Source: Holacanthus passer
Taxonomy: Eukaryota; Chordata; Actinopteri; Pomacanthidae
Length of the DNA: 64,000 nt
Direction: 5' to 3'
Assembly: GCA_025331565.1 (NCBI GenBank)
Contig: JAFREQ010000064.1
Coordinates: forward strand, 1,022,001 to 1,086,000
In this document: piece by piece, positions 46,186 through 58,429 of the stretch
Numbering within the stretch: the first letter of the stretch is position 1
How the letters are laid out: every line of letters begins with the position of its first letter
The notes under the pieces: generated by a model
What the model was told of the DNA's origin: nothing
Database searches by the model: none
The model's input: the letters and a program-made list of their open reading frames with translations, nothing else
Translations under genes and position numbers: made by a program

Positions 46186-47576
46186 ATTTGGGTCCTGCAG
46201 TATTACCTCATGTACGTATACCTCAATTCCCTCAGTCAGCTCCAGTCTTCGAGGATTCTGGGTCTCTCGGTTTATAACGAAGCTTCGTGTGCCATCTGCT
46301 GTTCTCTGGACTTAATGTGACCTTTGAGGGTGACAGGGTACAGGCACGATGCTCGGAGGGTCCGAGGTTCAGCAGGGATCACTCTGTGTGTCAACAATGA
46401 CTCCTGGATTTGGACTGAAGTTCACAGATGACATGTGAAAATATCACTGGGGAGGTTTAACTTGTTCTACAGCAAAACTAACTGTGGAAAGTGCAAAGAA
46501 AATAATCCAAAAAGAAGCTTATCACAACTTCTAATGTTGACACCCTCTGAGGTTTTGCACAACTCCCACTTCATGACTGCAGCTCATTTCACCAATCACT
46601 CAGACCATTAGGATTGATTGAGCTTATCTGGAAGCCTAATTACCGAGTTCTCCACAGGGTGCGAAGACAGAGCTCATTTCAGAAATGACACATATATAGA
46701 TAATTTGAAGTTTTCAGTTTTCACCTTTGTTATAATTGCAGCATAATTAAACGGCAAATGACTTTAGCTAAAATTAATGCAGCTGATTCTACAACAAAGC
46801 TTTTGTTCGGAGAAATAAACTTCCACTTATATAAGGAGGAAAATTGCTTCTCTCATAATTTTCATTTCTGTACAACAGCTCATAATTTAATCTAAACCCT
46901 GTATTTGCTGTTCTCAAACACTGCAGGATCCATTTTGCAGAACAATATAATTATCTCAAGTTGTTCAATATCTATAAAGCATCTCAGTATTTTATGAGTT
47001 TTATGACTTCATGAAGAAAGTGCTCCAGTTTCCTGCCGTCCTGTGAATGTGGCACATTATTCAGTGCAAATGTTTCACCTCACAGACAGTGATGGTGATC
47101 GCAGCGTGTCTGCAGACTGTAAATGAAAGTGAGTTATCATCACAGACCCCAACATTTCCCAGCGTTCAGCAGATTTTAGAATCTGTGCTGAGAAATATAA
47201 GCACTTCACTTTATGTCATGTTGACAGTCAAAAATCATAGTCGACTGTAAGTGGCCTTGAAACATTGTTATTGAAGTAATTGACCCTGATGATGATGATG
47301 GTTTAAAATTCATAAACACTGAATTGATGAGAGAACATTGTCCTGAAAGCATGAGAGCTCTCGATCTGACCAACCATCGAACCAAGCAACATTTTCAGGA
47401 TAACAGGCTGTCGGACAAATGGACTTTTGGTCCAGTGAGACATTTTTTTTTGTGCTGTTTCGGAAAAATAAGCCGTCCCCCTGGTGTCGTCGTCCACGTG
47501 ACGGTTTGAAGTGACGGCTCTTCTCTATGGGGGATGCCTGATTGGTTTGGCTTCATGCTATTAGCCTTTGTGAGTG

Positions 47577-47578
<2 letters not shown>
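46186..47578. other. Single-copy non-coding DNA
   Basis: AT-rich from 46680 to 47000. Nothing recognised. Confidence 0.45.
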
Positions 47579-47633
<55 letters not shown>

Positions 47634-47776
47634 CATTTTGTGTCTTTCTCCATGTGGTGTGAATGCTACCTTCATAGAGTTATTTAATTATTTCAGTGTG
47701 TTTTTGTCCAGGTAGTTTTGTTTGTGTGAGTGTGTCCAAGCTTTTATCCATCGTGTGTATTTGCATGTGTTCATCC

Positions 47777-47832
<56 letters not shown>

Positions 47833-47951
47833 TGTGTGAGTGTCCCAGGCCTGAAATTGGTATGTTGATGGTTGACAGCTTTCTGATGTAACCTCTGTGT
47901 GATGGAGGGTCTCTAAGAGGTCTGGGGATAAAGATTGTCAACCAGGATTAG

Positions 47952-48005
<54 letters not shown>
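47579..48005. repeat. Three (TG)n microsatellites
   Basis: (GT)n at 47579-47631, (TG)n-(AG)n at 47780-47833 and (GT)n at 47955-48005. Confidence 0.97.
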
Positions 48006-48006
<1 letters not shown>

Positions 48007-48321
48007 TGTATCTATCAGGCTGGCTGTCGCTCTGTCTGTGCCACTCACACTCACTCAGTCTCACTCTTTCTGTCTCTGCCTTGTTCTCTCTCTTTGTCGT
48101 TCTCTCACATCAGCTGGAGTTTATTTATAGAACTCTATTACTGAAAACTGTCAGTGTGTTTTACAAAAAACAAGCAACACAAAAGCAGCTTAAAAATTAA
48201 TTCTGCTCACAAGAAGATGAAACGAACGATTGTGCATTTTAAAGCGCAGATTGATTTGTAAATCTGCACAGCATTAATGTAAAAACACAGCACAACATAT
48301 TGAAAGGACTAAAAACTGTTG

Positions 48322-48570
48322 TCAGTGTAAAGTGAAAGATACTAGAACTGAACCCTGAGGGACGCCACAGAAGATGTAAAACCAGGGATTTAACATATTT
48401 GTGTTATGCTTTATGTTACTGACTGAAATGTGTCTGTGAAGTGATCCATGCATGACTGAAGTCTTGCTTTGTTTGTTAGTCATGATAAAAATCTGACAGC
48501 TGGACATGAGGTGGAGAATATGAATTGAAAGAGGCTCTAGAATCGAACCCTGAGGGACGCCACAGTAAAT
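48322..48570 (-). pseudogene. LINE reverse-transcriptase remnant with duplicated GVPQGS motif
   Basis: The minus strand reads CGVPQGSIL (GVPQGSIL at 48561-48538) and, 195 bp further in the same open frame, CGVPQGSVL (48366-48343). GVPQGSxL is the signature of non-LTR retrotransposon reverse transcriptases, where it occurs once. The flanks are alike too (WF-stop-IYCGVPQGSILEPL and WFYIFCGVPQGSVLVSF). The catalytic YADD box is not seen and the frame ends at 48322, so this is a dead fragment, perhaps with an internal tandem duplication of about 195 bp. Two separate fragments in like phase are less likely. Confidence 0.55.
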
Positions 48571-48572
48571 TT

Positions 48573-49077
48573 AAAACCAGGAATATGTTGTGTGGTATTT
48601 GATTCTCACAGCCAGCGGTGAATAGTGGCAAAGCAATGTGTTTCGTCTCATTACCTGTGGAGTCAAGTGAAGCTGAGGGGGATGGAAACTGCCTTCACCA
48701 CCAACCACCACCAGCATTACTGACACGTCAATACATTTATTCTTATATTTATATTTGTTTGTTCGAGAATAATGGCCGACAGCTGCAAACAACAAACCTT
48801 TCTAAATTAATTTTAGTGAAGGGGAAAGGTTGATTCATTTTTCATTTCTAAGCTGCATCAGTGTGACATTCAGAAACGTGTTGTATTATTACAGACGTGT
48901 ACGTTACGTAACAATACTCAACAATGCAGCTCATACATTTCTGCTTCTTTTCACATGCTGACGTCATCTTGGTTTCTTTTACACACCATCACTGACTCAT
49001 TCATATTATTCTCTTTCTTTTTCATCAAAAGCCAATTACTCCCTATCTCTCTTCTTCTCAATCCCTCTTTTCTTATT
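48573..49077. other. Non-coding DNA
   Basis: May contain further decayed LINE sequence upstream of the RT remnant; nothing else recognised. Confidence 0.35.
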
Positions 49078-49111
49078 CCCCCCATCCAGCCCCCGCCCCA
49101 CCCTCCACCCG
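49078..49111 (-). other. G-quadruplex motif on the minus strand
   Basis: C-rich plus strand C6-ATCCAG-C5-G-C4-A-C3-TCCA-C3. The minus strand therefore has five G-runs of at least three with loops of 4, 1, 1 and 6 nt, a strong canonical G4 pattern. Confidence 0.75.
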
Positions 49112-49129
49112 CCACCAATCTGAGGGAAC

Positions 49130-49330
49130 TGGATCTATTGTAATAGGCTTACAGTCCTGACAGCCTTATGACTGGGCTGTTGGTTATTGTAATTGGATTA
49201 GGTTGGAGATAAGCTCGGTGCCAGTAAGACTCTTAAAGTCTCAATCCGTAGTCCTTAGTTGGTGCCGCCATTCACACTCTTCTCCTCGCTGTGAATGGAA
49301 GCTGCTCTCAGCGGCCGTTAGTGAGTGAAG
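49130..49330. promoter_or_regulatory. Candidate conserved non-coding block
   Basis: Repeat-free with TTGTAATAGGCTTACAGTCC, TATTGTAATTGGATTAGG and AAGCTCGGTGCCAG. Homeodomain-type TAATTGGATTA words. Conservation untested. Confidence 0.3.
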
Positions 49331-49984
49331 ACGTCACTTTGTGTGATTGTGAGTCTGACATGTATGAAGTGGTGGATTTACAGCCACTGACTGAGAAGTG
49401 GAATCAGTCTGACTCCTGAGAAAAAGGGTGGGGATGAACCAAATTTTCGCACACTTGTGTCCCTGTGTTCTGATTCTGATGTGTGCAACTTCAGGCCTTT
49501 TTTGGTTGATGTTGATTTACCTGGTTGAATGGAAACATCAAACCTGGTTCATAGAGCTGCGTTAACTCAATCCACAAACACCGTCCTGCTGCCACAAATA
49601 CTCACTAGAGACCAAATGTGGATTCATCCGCCGCTGAAAATACTCCCCAACTATTTGCTGCTGATTGAGAAACCTTTGTCCAACAGTTTTGGGAAACTGA
49701 GCCTTGACAACAGTGACAACAGTGTATTTACAATTTAAAGTATAATCACTTCCTGCAGTCAGACACATACAAGGAACGCTTGAACAATGTGAAACACTCC
49801 ACTTCGATAACCTTTAAAAAAAACAACAGCTTATAATATGAAGTTTTTTGTGTGTGGCAGAGATTTGTTGGCTCATCTCTCTGTTCGTTTTTGACGCCAT
49901 TGTGATGTAGTTGTGCTGTATTAAGCTGCTTTTGACAAAGTTTGGCTCACTGTAAAGACCAAGGCTGTCACACTGGTTTGAAGG
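49331..49984. other. Single-copy non-coding DNA
   Basis: Nothing recognised. Confidence 0.45.
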
Positions 49985-50130
49985 TTCAGTCTCTGGAGGT
50001 TAATGAATAGTGTATGGCATTGACACGGTTGAGGGTTTGATTCCCGCTGTGATCTCCTGCTCTGTAAACACTCCCTCGCCTGCTGCTTCCCACTGATTCG
50101 GATTAAAGGATGAGCACCGTGTAGAAACTA
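49985..50130 (+). mobile_element. Possible degenerate tRNA-derived SINE
   Basis: GGGTTTGATTCCC at 50033-50045 differs from a pol III B box (GGTTCGATTCC) by one CpG-decay base. CTGGAGGTTAATG about 40 bp upstream could be an A-box relic, and CGGATTAAAGGATGAGC resembles a SINE 3' core. Very decayed. Confidence 0.3.
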
Positions 50131-50204
50131 TTCCGTAGGGGACCTTTACAAAAGCTCCATGTTGGGAATCCCTCGTCAAAATCCCACAGTGTGAACCAAC
50201 AGAT

Positions 50205-50465
50205 TAATGTTCCGGCCGCCCGGAGCAGGAAGAGTGATCGGGACGCCAATCATCGACTTTGGCTTTATTGGATTTTCACTGTGATTATTCAGTGCTGGCT
50301 TCAATAGCGAGCGTGTCACCATCAGCTAATCACATTCAGGTTTTAACAGATGGTGATTAATTATGAATAACAGTAATACGATTATTGGCTGAGGAATGAC
50401 TTATCGGCTCTTCAGCGCAGCAGTAGAAACAGTTGATGGATCATTGATAATTCTGGCGTTACTTG
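50205..50465. promoter_or_regulatory. Candidate conserved non-coding block
   Basis: GGGACGCCAATCATCGAC, CATCAGCTAATCACATTC, GGTGATTAATTATGAATAAC and ACGATTATTGGCTGAGG: dense homeodomain, PBX-like and CCAAT words, no repeats. One of the stronger enhancer-like blocks by eye. Confidence 0.35.
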
Positions 50466-53159
50466 AATTAACTCCTTCTGCTCTATGACAAACATTTGGT
50501 CGAATGATTCTTGAAAGAAAATGTGAAAGATGACCAGTGTTTGCAGTTTTGGGAAAGTAATGTCTTTTGTTGGACAGGATTTTTTTTCTTTATAAAAACA
50601 ATTGGACTAAAACAAGGCTGCCACTTCATCTGTCCTGTGAGTGGGAATCTATGAAGACAGTGAAAATCAATCTATGAAGATCTATGAAGTTAAAGGCTGA
50701 ATGGACTTTATTACAACTTGTCTAAGGGGCCGAGACGCAACATGACAATGACAAACCCCAAGTTTGAACTGATGTGTTTATTTACAGCGTGTTTTAAAAT
50801 GGATGGATGAAACTCCAACACAACAAGCAAAACAAATCTAAATATGAAGGTAATAAATTTAACATAATCCAAGATGCCAGATTACAGTGAACAAAAATAT
50901 CTGCCCACCTCCTCAGACTCCTGGAGAACAGAAGCCTTCAGAAACACATGGTGTCAGATATATTAATTCTGCAGAATAATGAATCAGATGTGACAGAAAA
51001 ATATAAACTTTACAGCAGGAAAAGTTCAAAACCCTCCATCTGTTTTAAATCTTCTACCAGTTAACTGGAAGCACAAATGAGGGTCTTCAGCGCTGACACT
51101 CATTTTGGCAGGTGGCTCGCTTGTAATTTCCCACCATGCTCTGGGGTTCTCCCTCAACAATTTGAGGTAAACACCAGGCTTGTTAATAAATGGACCAGCT
51201 GTGTCTAATTTCACTCCATTCTTTACCTCCCGGTTCCACTGAGACGCCTGTAAAGCAGAGATGTCACCGTGCACATCAAGCCAGGACGCTCTGAATACCT
51301 CGGCTCGCTCGAGCGTGCAAATGACTCATGTTGTTTCTTTTGGTCCTGGTTTCAGAGGTGGCAAATCACATTTATCCTGATGCATCCTGGGAGGTGAACT
51401 GCACCATGGGAGCCATCAGAAATTATTAGCTCCCCCTACGATCCAGTGACCTGCAGAACCGTTGCTCCCTGTCGTTTCTCTCTTGCTCTCTCAGACGTGA
51501 TAGGGGTGCCCTGATGGCGATCTAAAATTAACTCCCTCCATCTGAAAATCAATCCAGCATCAGGCCTCATCAGGCTGAAGGGGTTTACAGGCTCGCACGG
51601 CCAAGAGAGAGGCGACGGGGTGGAGGAGGGAGGGAGAGGACGGCGCTCGTCAAAAGAGGAGAAGGGGATGCTGGGTAGAAAGAGAGGGAGAGATTGATGA
51701 CCTGATGGCGGCGTCTCATCGGCCGCTCTGATGGAAATCCCCCGCCGTGAGCTGCTCGATGGAAACCGAGCTCGAGCTCATTCCTCTCGTTGCTTCTCAA
51801 CCGTCGTATCTGTCTCTGCTCTGTTTTTCACTTCTCAGGTTTGATTTCAGGCTCTTGAAATCCTGCTGATTCACTGTCTGTCATTCTCCTTCAGTCTCTC
51901 TCTGTCATTTTTCTCTCATCATGTTTTCTTTCTTGTTGTTTCTTTTCTCCATTGTCTCTAATTCCACCATTTTTCTAGTTCTCCTCTCCCGTGTGCTTCG
52001 GTCTGTTGTCAGTCATCATCCATCCTGATGTTCGAGTTCCTTTTTCTTTCTCTTTCTCCTTTTGCTTTGTTTTCTCTCCTCATCTGTTAACATGTCCCGT
52101 CATTCTTTCTCATCGCTGAAACACTGCACTGCTACACATTTAAACTCTCTGACAGTATTATTGAATGTTGGACGCAATGTTATTTAAAAACAAAAAAGGC
52201 TTCGTCCTTTAGAAAGAAAATTAATTCCTTCCATTATGATGAACTTAAATGACTCGTTTACAACAAACTACAACATTGAAAATATTTCTAATTCATCTAT
52301 TTTACCTGTTGAATCTCTCAAGTGAACAAACAGTTTTCTCTGGCTCTAAGTGTTCTGGGAGTTCTGATGCATTCTGAGCTTTGACCTTTTGATTCAAAGT
52401 CATAGTTTTAATTCAATATTGTGTTGCAGAATTTCTCTGCAGCTGTATATGAATGTATATATATTGTTATTTATCTGGGCTCAAAGTTGCTGGAGTTCCT
52501 CCCTCCTCTTCCTGCTGTACTTTGTTCTCTCGGGATTGTGTCGGTAATTTGTTGGATGTTGGTTATGAACTGGTTTATGCTGAAGTCTTTCTAATAATGT
52601 GATTAGTTTTTTTTTTCTTCCAACACTTGCAACAGTTTATGAGCAAATACGGATAACAATTATAAAACCACCATCAGCCTCAACTGCGATTTGTGTTTTT
52701 TGCTATTTTACGTGATTAAATATTACAGAAATGAGAGACAGTATCGTGCTTATTGGCATTTGTTCATGTCTAAATGTTAGGATGTGTTTCATAGCTCTCC
52801 AGTTTATTATCTTTGTTCACCCAGGTGAACGATCATGTCAACCTTCCTGCTCTCTGAATCATCCTCATTCACATAAACTGTGTAATAGTAGCTGCGTCCT
52901 CTCTCCACATGTTTGGGCCAAAAACCCTTCTCTTATAGGTTAAAGATCTTTTCTTTGCCCTATTGCCAGTGATTACCTTGATTTCACCACAACAACAAAA
53001 CAAACCTCAATAGAGCGGCGACCGCGGCTGCAGACTCTCAGTCTTGTTTGCAGACTCATGACAAAGCGACAGAAAGGATTAATGGGAAAAGGAGGCAAAA
53101 AGGCTACACGGTGGAGATTTAATCAAAATGTCTTCATCACCAACAGATTCATCTACATT
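50466..53159. other. Single-copy non-coding DNA
   Basis: No gene supported. A purine tract at 51599-51695, the 12-bp palindrome GAGCTCGAGCTC at 51768-51779 and a pyrimidine tract at 51890-52085 are the only structured elements seen. Confidence 0.4.
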
Positions 53160-53420
53160 ATTTAACCAGCATGTCAATAGTAACTGTGCCTGCATGTTGG
53201 GGGTTTCACTGTCGTCTCCTGCTCGGCGTCTTCACACGTCGCTCTCAGCAGGTCAGTGAAATGATTATCGATCGCTCTGATATGGGCGTCACAATAGATA
53301 TTTCAGCGGGAGGATCGGTGTGTAAATCAAAGCACATCGATATTGATTTGTGCGCAGCACACCTCACTGCAAGGGTCTGAGTGATGGATCGCCTTTGATT
53401 TGTCCTCGGTGGTCAGCGAG
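53160..53420. promoter_or_regulatory. Candidate regulatory block with ATCGAT words
   Basis: AATGATTATCGATCGCTC and ACATCGATATTGATTTG (53334-53350) resemble paired ONECUT/CUT sites (ATCGAT, ATTGAT). Repeat-free and CpG-containing. Conservation and binding untested. Confidence 0.3.
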
Positions 53421-54879
53421 CGAGATGGAGAGCCTGTCGCTGTGGACTTCTAACAAGCTACGTGAGACTCGCCGCCAAGACACTTTGATAATTATAAAAC
53501 CAGTGTGGTCGATGTGTGTGTGCTTAAGTCAGCTGTATTGTTTGTCCATTTGCTTTATGGCTCAGAGACATGATGGCTTTACATGTCCCTAGTCTTTATT
53601 CTCTGTGTTGCAGCATCAGGTTTTATCCTCACATGCTGATGCTGATCTGTGTCCTCATCCCTAAAGTCTGATTCAGAAGAGTTTGTTTATCTGCACCTGA
53701 AATATCTCACATCCTCCTGCTGGAGATTAATAAGCAAAGGGCCCAAAAAATTGCTGATCTGAGCCAGTTTGACACTTGGCTGCAAAAAATAATCTAATTC
53801 GAACTCTTAAACATGACCTGCATCTCAAATTTTACTGCATCTCATAAGAAATGATCTTGGTGAAGCTGTCTGCGATCTGCACAGCCAGGAAGACAAATAT
53901 TTTCCATGGCAGAGGACGTCAGACTCAAACACCCCGTACAATTCCAAAGAATTGCAAAGAATCAACTTTAATGGGTCGTCTGAAAGAGCTGAAAATATAT
54001 AAAACCAACAGTAAACCAACAGTGAACGCGATGACATTTACATGCGTCGGCATGTCAGATCATATCATGCCTCCAGTGCCTTATCCAGATTTTTATAGCC
54101 AGGATAAAAGCTTGTCTGGGAGCTGATAGAGGGAATGTGGATCTTAAATGCAGCAGCTCAGACTGAAAGCTTGAATGTGCTGAATATTAAAGGGTTTGGT
54201 TTTCTCTGACTTTCTCTAACTAAATGCAAATAAAACAGCAGGTCTTTAAAGCTTTTGATGTTGGAGTGAATGAGAAACGAGTAGTTGTTTAACCAGCAGT
54301 GTTTGGTAATTGGATCCATTTTACACATAACTATAATACATATAAATATAACTATAAAAGTAATTAAGCAGAATCTAATCTAATGCAGGATGTATAAATA
54401 TGCAGTCGCTAACTTCATTGCATTTAGATCAGACTGGAAATGTGGCGAGTACTAATTACCCAGAGTGCAGTGCAGGGATGAACCAGCAGGTGTTTCTCTC
54501 TGTTAGTCGGAGCTGCTTCTTAAAACTGAATCTAATGGCTGTTTATGATTTTTGAATAGCTGTAAAAACAGATCAGTGGCAGAGAAAGAGATGAGTCAAC
54601 ATGACTCAGCCTTCTGAGGGTTGACAATAGCAAAATATTACACTTGGCCTTTTTCCCAAATGTGGAGCGACAGATGGAGGGATGACCTGACCCAACACTT
54701 TTCTTTCCAAACCGTTTAAAATAACACTGTGCTGCGGCTTCACAAAGTCTGAGACGGACAAAGACGGTGACTTTGTGTTTTTTAATGCTAATCATTTTTG
54801 CATACATGCTTAAAAATGTAAAAATCCCAAACTGTAAGCAGCAATTTACTGCAGCCATCTGTCTGAACAAAGGTTGCCC
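53421..54879. other. Single-copy non-coding DNA
   Basis: AT-leaning; no repeat family or exon recognised. Confidence 0.45.
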
Positions 54880-55180
54880 AGATTACCCTCGGTGGGAAGA
54901 CTCATTCCAGCAAAGGCTAATTAAAATTTTTAATAGCAGCACTTTGAATAATTCATTGTATTGCACAGTGGCTGAACGAGCGAGGCAGACATTTGTTATG
55001 ACATTTGCCGCGTCTCATCCTGTCGCTGTTTTCTGGCCTGTCTGGCTGTTGGAGCCATGTTTGTGGGCGACAAGATGAACATAACTTTATTGTCAGTGTG
55101 CACAGGCGATTCAAATGTGACATGAAGCGGCTTCGCCATTTTATTTATGTGTCAGCCATGATCACAGTCGACACCAACAG
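54880..55180. promoter_or_regulatory. Candidate conserved non-coding block
   Basis: CCCAGATTACCCTCGG, AGGCTAATTAAAATTTTTAA, TTTGAATAATTCATTG and GGCGACAAGATGAACATAAC in repeat-free sequence. Homeodomain-rich texture. The plus frame at 54767-55078 has no protein resemblance. Confidence 0.35.
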
Positions 55181-56338
55181 AGGTCACACCAGTCTCAAAC
55201 TGGAGTCTGAACTGGTTTTGGTGCTGGTTTAAAACATCAACATTAAGAAAACTGACATAAAAACTGCACAAATACATTTTTCTTCAGTTTTCTGTGATTT
55301 CTCTGTGAGCAGTCGTTCACAGCGTCATTGCACCTCTGCTTCACTTTCAGGGTTTCTGCACCTCATTTATGGGCAAAATCTTGAATCCACAGCTGCACAA
55401 AAACCACAACAATGAACAAATGCAACTAAGACACAGGTTCATGCTTTTTTGATAATATAATTGGTTTTAGTTTGAAGGTTACACACTTCAAAACAGAGGC
55501 AAAATATTGCCTCCTTTTTCAGTATAATGATGTTTGTTGCTTCATGCTGGTCCCAAATGAAGCATGTTAACCCTTTGTTCACAGACTCCCTTCACATCCT
55601 GAGCACCCGGCTAATAGAGCTTGTATCCTATGATTTATGTTTCCTAATCAGCTCATTCAGTGAAGTGAAAGCCTTGTTTTTTCCCAGCTATGCCACGTCC
55701 GCGCTCTCTGCAGAGAGTTTGAAGGTCACAGCGGCTCCTTGATGGCTGCTGTACTTTTGATTCCAGCTTCTTTGAGGCATTAAGAGAGAGGCTTAGCACT
55801 AATGTCACCAGAGCACATGGAATTGGCTGTGGCCAGAGATTGGAGCCGAGAGGCCTGAGAAAAAGCTTCAAGGAATGAACGTCAGGAGATTCATGAGATA
55901 AACAGTCGGAGACGGACGGACCTGCTGCTCGAGATGAAGACGTCCAGACACGAGCTGGTGCAGGAGAGCGAAGGGAGACGTGGAGGCGTCACTCTGATTA
56001 TCAGCAGAAGACATTCAAGATATCAAGTCATTCAAAATTCAAATCCCATCTAACAGGATGTGAGCAGAAGCTTGTTATGACTGAGTCAGAGGAAGTTCAT
56101 AACTGGAGCATCTGAGCTCAGATATTTGGTTGAATTAGCTTCCAGAAGAGAAGAGAGCAGTTTCACATTGATCGTCCATCTGGATTGACAAGAGTGATGG
56201 ACTCAACAAAATCGGTCTTAAGTAAAAATAGGTTTTATTTTGGCAGATTTTGTTTTTGTGGCTGTTTGTGTTTTATTGGTTGGAACATTGGCTTCTTTTG
56301 TTAAATGAAAAAATAGGTTTTGTGAAAATGATTGTGAG
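55181..56338. other. Single-copy non-coding DNA
   Basis: Nothing recognised. Confidence 0.45.
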
Positions 56339-56490
56339 AAAATGTCAATCGTAGTTTCTCGAAGCTGAAGACACACATCTTGTTTTTTCTGGTCGAAAGT
56401 TCAAAGATACTCCAGTTGCAATAATAAAATGCAGCAAATGATTTCTGATGATTTGACTAATCGATAAATCAACTAATTGTTTCAGCTCTG
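56339..56490 (+). mobile_element. Dispersed repeat family A fragment
   Basis: AATGTCAATCGTAGTTTCTC, CATCTTGTTTTTTCTGGTC and the end GACTAATCGATAAATCAAC then TAATTGTTTCAGCTCT match family A with internal deletion. Confidence 0.6.
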
Positions 56491-56805
56491 CATGTGTCTC
56501 AATAAGGTATGGAAAGGTTCTGTGTTAGTTTTAGTTGTCTAACCTGCAGGTGTGAACGCAGCCTAAATCAACTCTTCCATCTGTAGTTTTGCTTTTGTGC
56601 ATTTTCCTTTATTGCCCGTCTTCAGCTCTAATGCTCATCTTGATGCTGCTCTCTTGGCCTCATCCAGTCTCTCTTGAACAAGACATTAATCTCAGTAGGA
56701 CGAGCCAGTTAAATAAAGGTTAAGTAGATAAAACAAATGTGTAATGTGTCCTTGGTGACATCTTTACCCATTAAGTCTAAATGGAGAATCAGCAACTCCT
56801 CACTG

Positions 56806-56869
56806 CCTCCTCCTCCTCCTCCTCCTCCTCATCGTCATCCTCCTCCTCACTGCCTCCTCCTCCTCCTCG
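56806..56869. repeat. (TCC)n microsatellite
   Basis: Two (TCC)n runs interrupted by ATCGTCATCC and CACTGCC. Frames give poly-Pro or poly-Ser artefacts. Confidence 0.95.
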
Positions 56870-56999
56870 GCTTGTTGGGTGTAAAGTGCCGCAGGCCCGA
56901 GCGACGCTCCGACGCTGTGACACTGCAGCGACTCTCTTAAGGGACGTTCGGGATCATTTTACTGTGTAATTAAAACCAAAGCAGCCTCCCAAACCTCAG

Positions 57000-57180
57000 G
57001 CACCGACTCCCTCCTCCGCCTCTAATTGGTCTGGCACCGGCTGTGGAGTGGCACCGCCAGCCCTCTGCTGAAGTCGCTGGACTTTGAACGGTCAATTTAG
57101 CCCCTAATTCTAATCCCCATTGACTTCAGCAGTGCTGTGGTTACGTCCTGAACATTACGGCGTCGGGGGGGAGGAGGGTA
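57000..57180. promoter_or_regulatory. Candidate regulatory block, first of a related pair
   Basis: Contains TAATCCCCATTGACTTCAGC at 57111-57130 and, at the end, a G7-AGGAGGG run (57165-57177). The 26 bases at 57111-57136 match 58547-58572 at 23 positions. Confidence 0.3.
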
Positions 57181-58429
57181 ATTAGCACACAAGTGGAAGT
57201 TAAATGTGTTTTTAGTGCATTAACACAGGTTAAATGCTTCGTCATATAGTCTATATTGATGATGTATTTTTTACCTTTATTGAACCAAGTGAGAGATTTT
57301 GATTTTAACATCCTTATAACTGATTCATGTCTAAAATGTTTTAAGGAAGAGTTTGAAGAACATTTGGTTTTTATCTTTTTAGGTTTTATCTTCATCTGGA
57401 CTTTTAATAAAAAATAAAACATAAAGTACACCAACATAAACAACAGCTGCAGTTATAGTAATAAATTAAAATAAAGTCTTGTCTCCGCAGTCGTCAGGAA
57501 TGAAGACTTGAGGTTTTACTTTATTTTATTCCTGAATCCAGCTCATTAATCTGATGCATAGAATTTACATTGAGGTTTATAATCCATAAAGCTCACATTT
57601 GACTCATGAGCCTTTTAAAGTAGTGGCTCTGATTATTAACATGTTTTATTCAGGTCGAGTGTTCATGAAAGGAGCCATGTGATTAGAATATGTCTTAATG
57701 GATTGTAATTCCAAGAACATGGAGACAGATCCACGTGCGATTCAGAGATATTTTACATTTAAATCTTTAATAAAACTGTGAGTCAAACAAATGAGTCATA
57801 AATAATTTCCCACATCCATCCATTTTACGTCCTTTTTCACCTAAATGTAATTTTAAATTACCTTTGAGTTTGAAAGATGAATAGACTTGATTTGCCTTAA
57901 ATTGTCTAATAACTCTTTTATTGGTCCATGAAATTGCTGTGAAATCCGGAGAAGATGGTTTACTGTTGGAGCCTCCTCCACAGTCTGTAACAAACCACCA
58001 AATTAATGCAGTCAGCACTTTGGATTCTCCTAAAAATACTTTATGTGATTGTCTTCGCTTCATTGTTGGCTTTGCAGTTTTATAATCTTTATATATCTTT
58101 ATTCTAATGACTCTACTTTCCTTTGACTCTTTCGTGCACTAATTGCTTGAAGTTGTCATTAAAGTTAGTTTAGTCGTCCTCGCTGTGCAGTTCACGCTTT
58201 ATCCTCAGTACTTTGACAGATATCTGCTATTTTCTTTCATTGCATTTGGTTTTCCAGCAGTTGAACCAGTCACACATCCAAACACCTTCAGGTCCTGCTG
58301 GGTTTTCATCCTGCTCAGCTCCACAGTCGACACTACACCTACTCAGTTTGCTGATGCAGACTTATGGCTGTAATAGGCTCTCAGTATAGCACAGTGTGTT
58401 ACTGGTGTATTGGAAATCTCTAAATCAGA
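57181..58429. other. Single-copy non-coding DNA
   Basis: AT-rich. Minus frames at 57141-57443 and 57767-58063 have no domain resemblance and no splice support. Confidence 0.4.

Noticed and set aside
57767..58063. 98-codon minus-strand frame as possible transposase remnant
   Set aside because: No DDE or helix-turn-helix motif and no terminal inverted repeats recognised.
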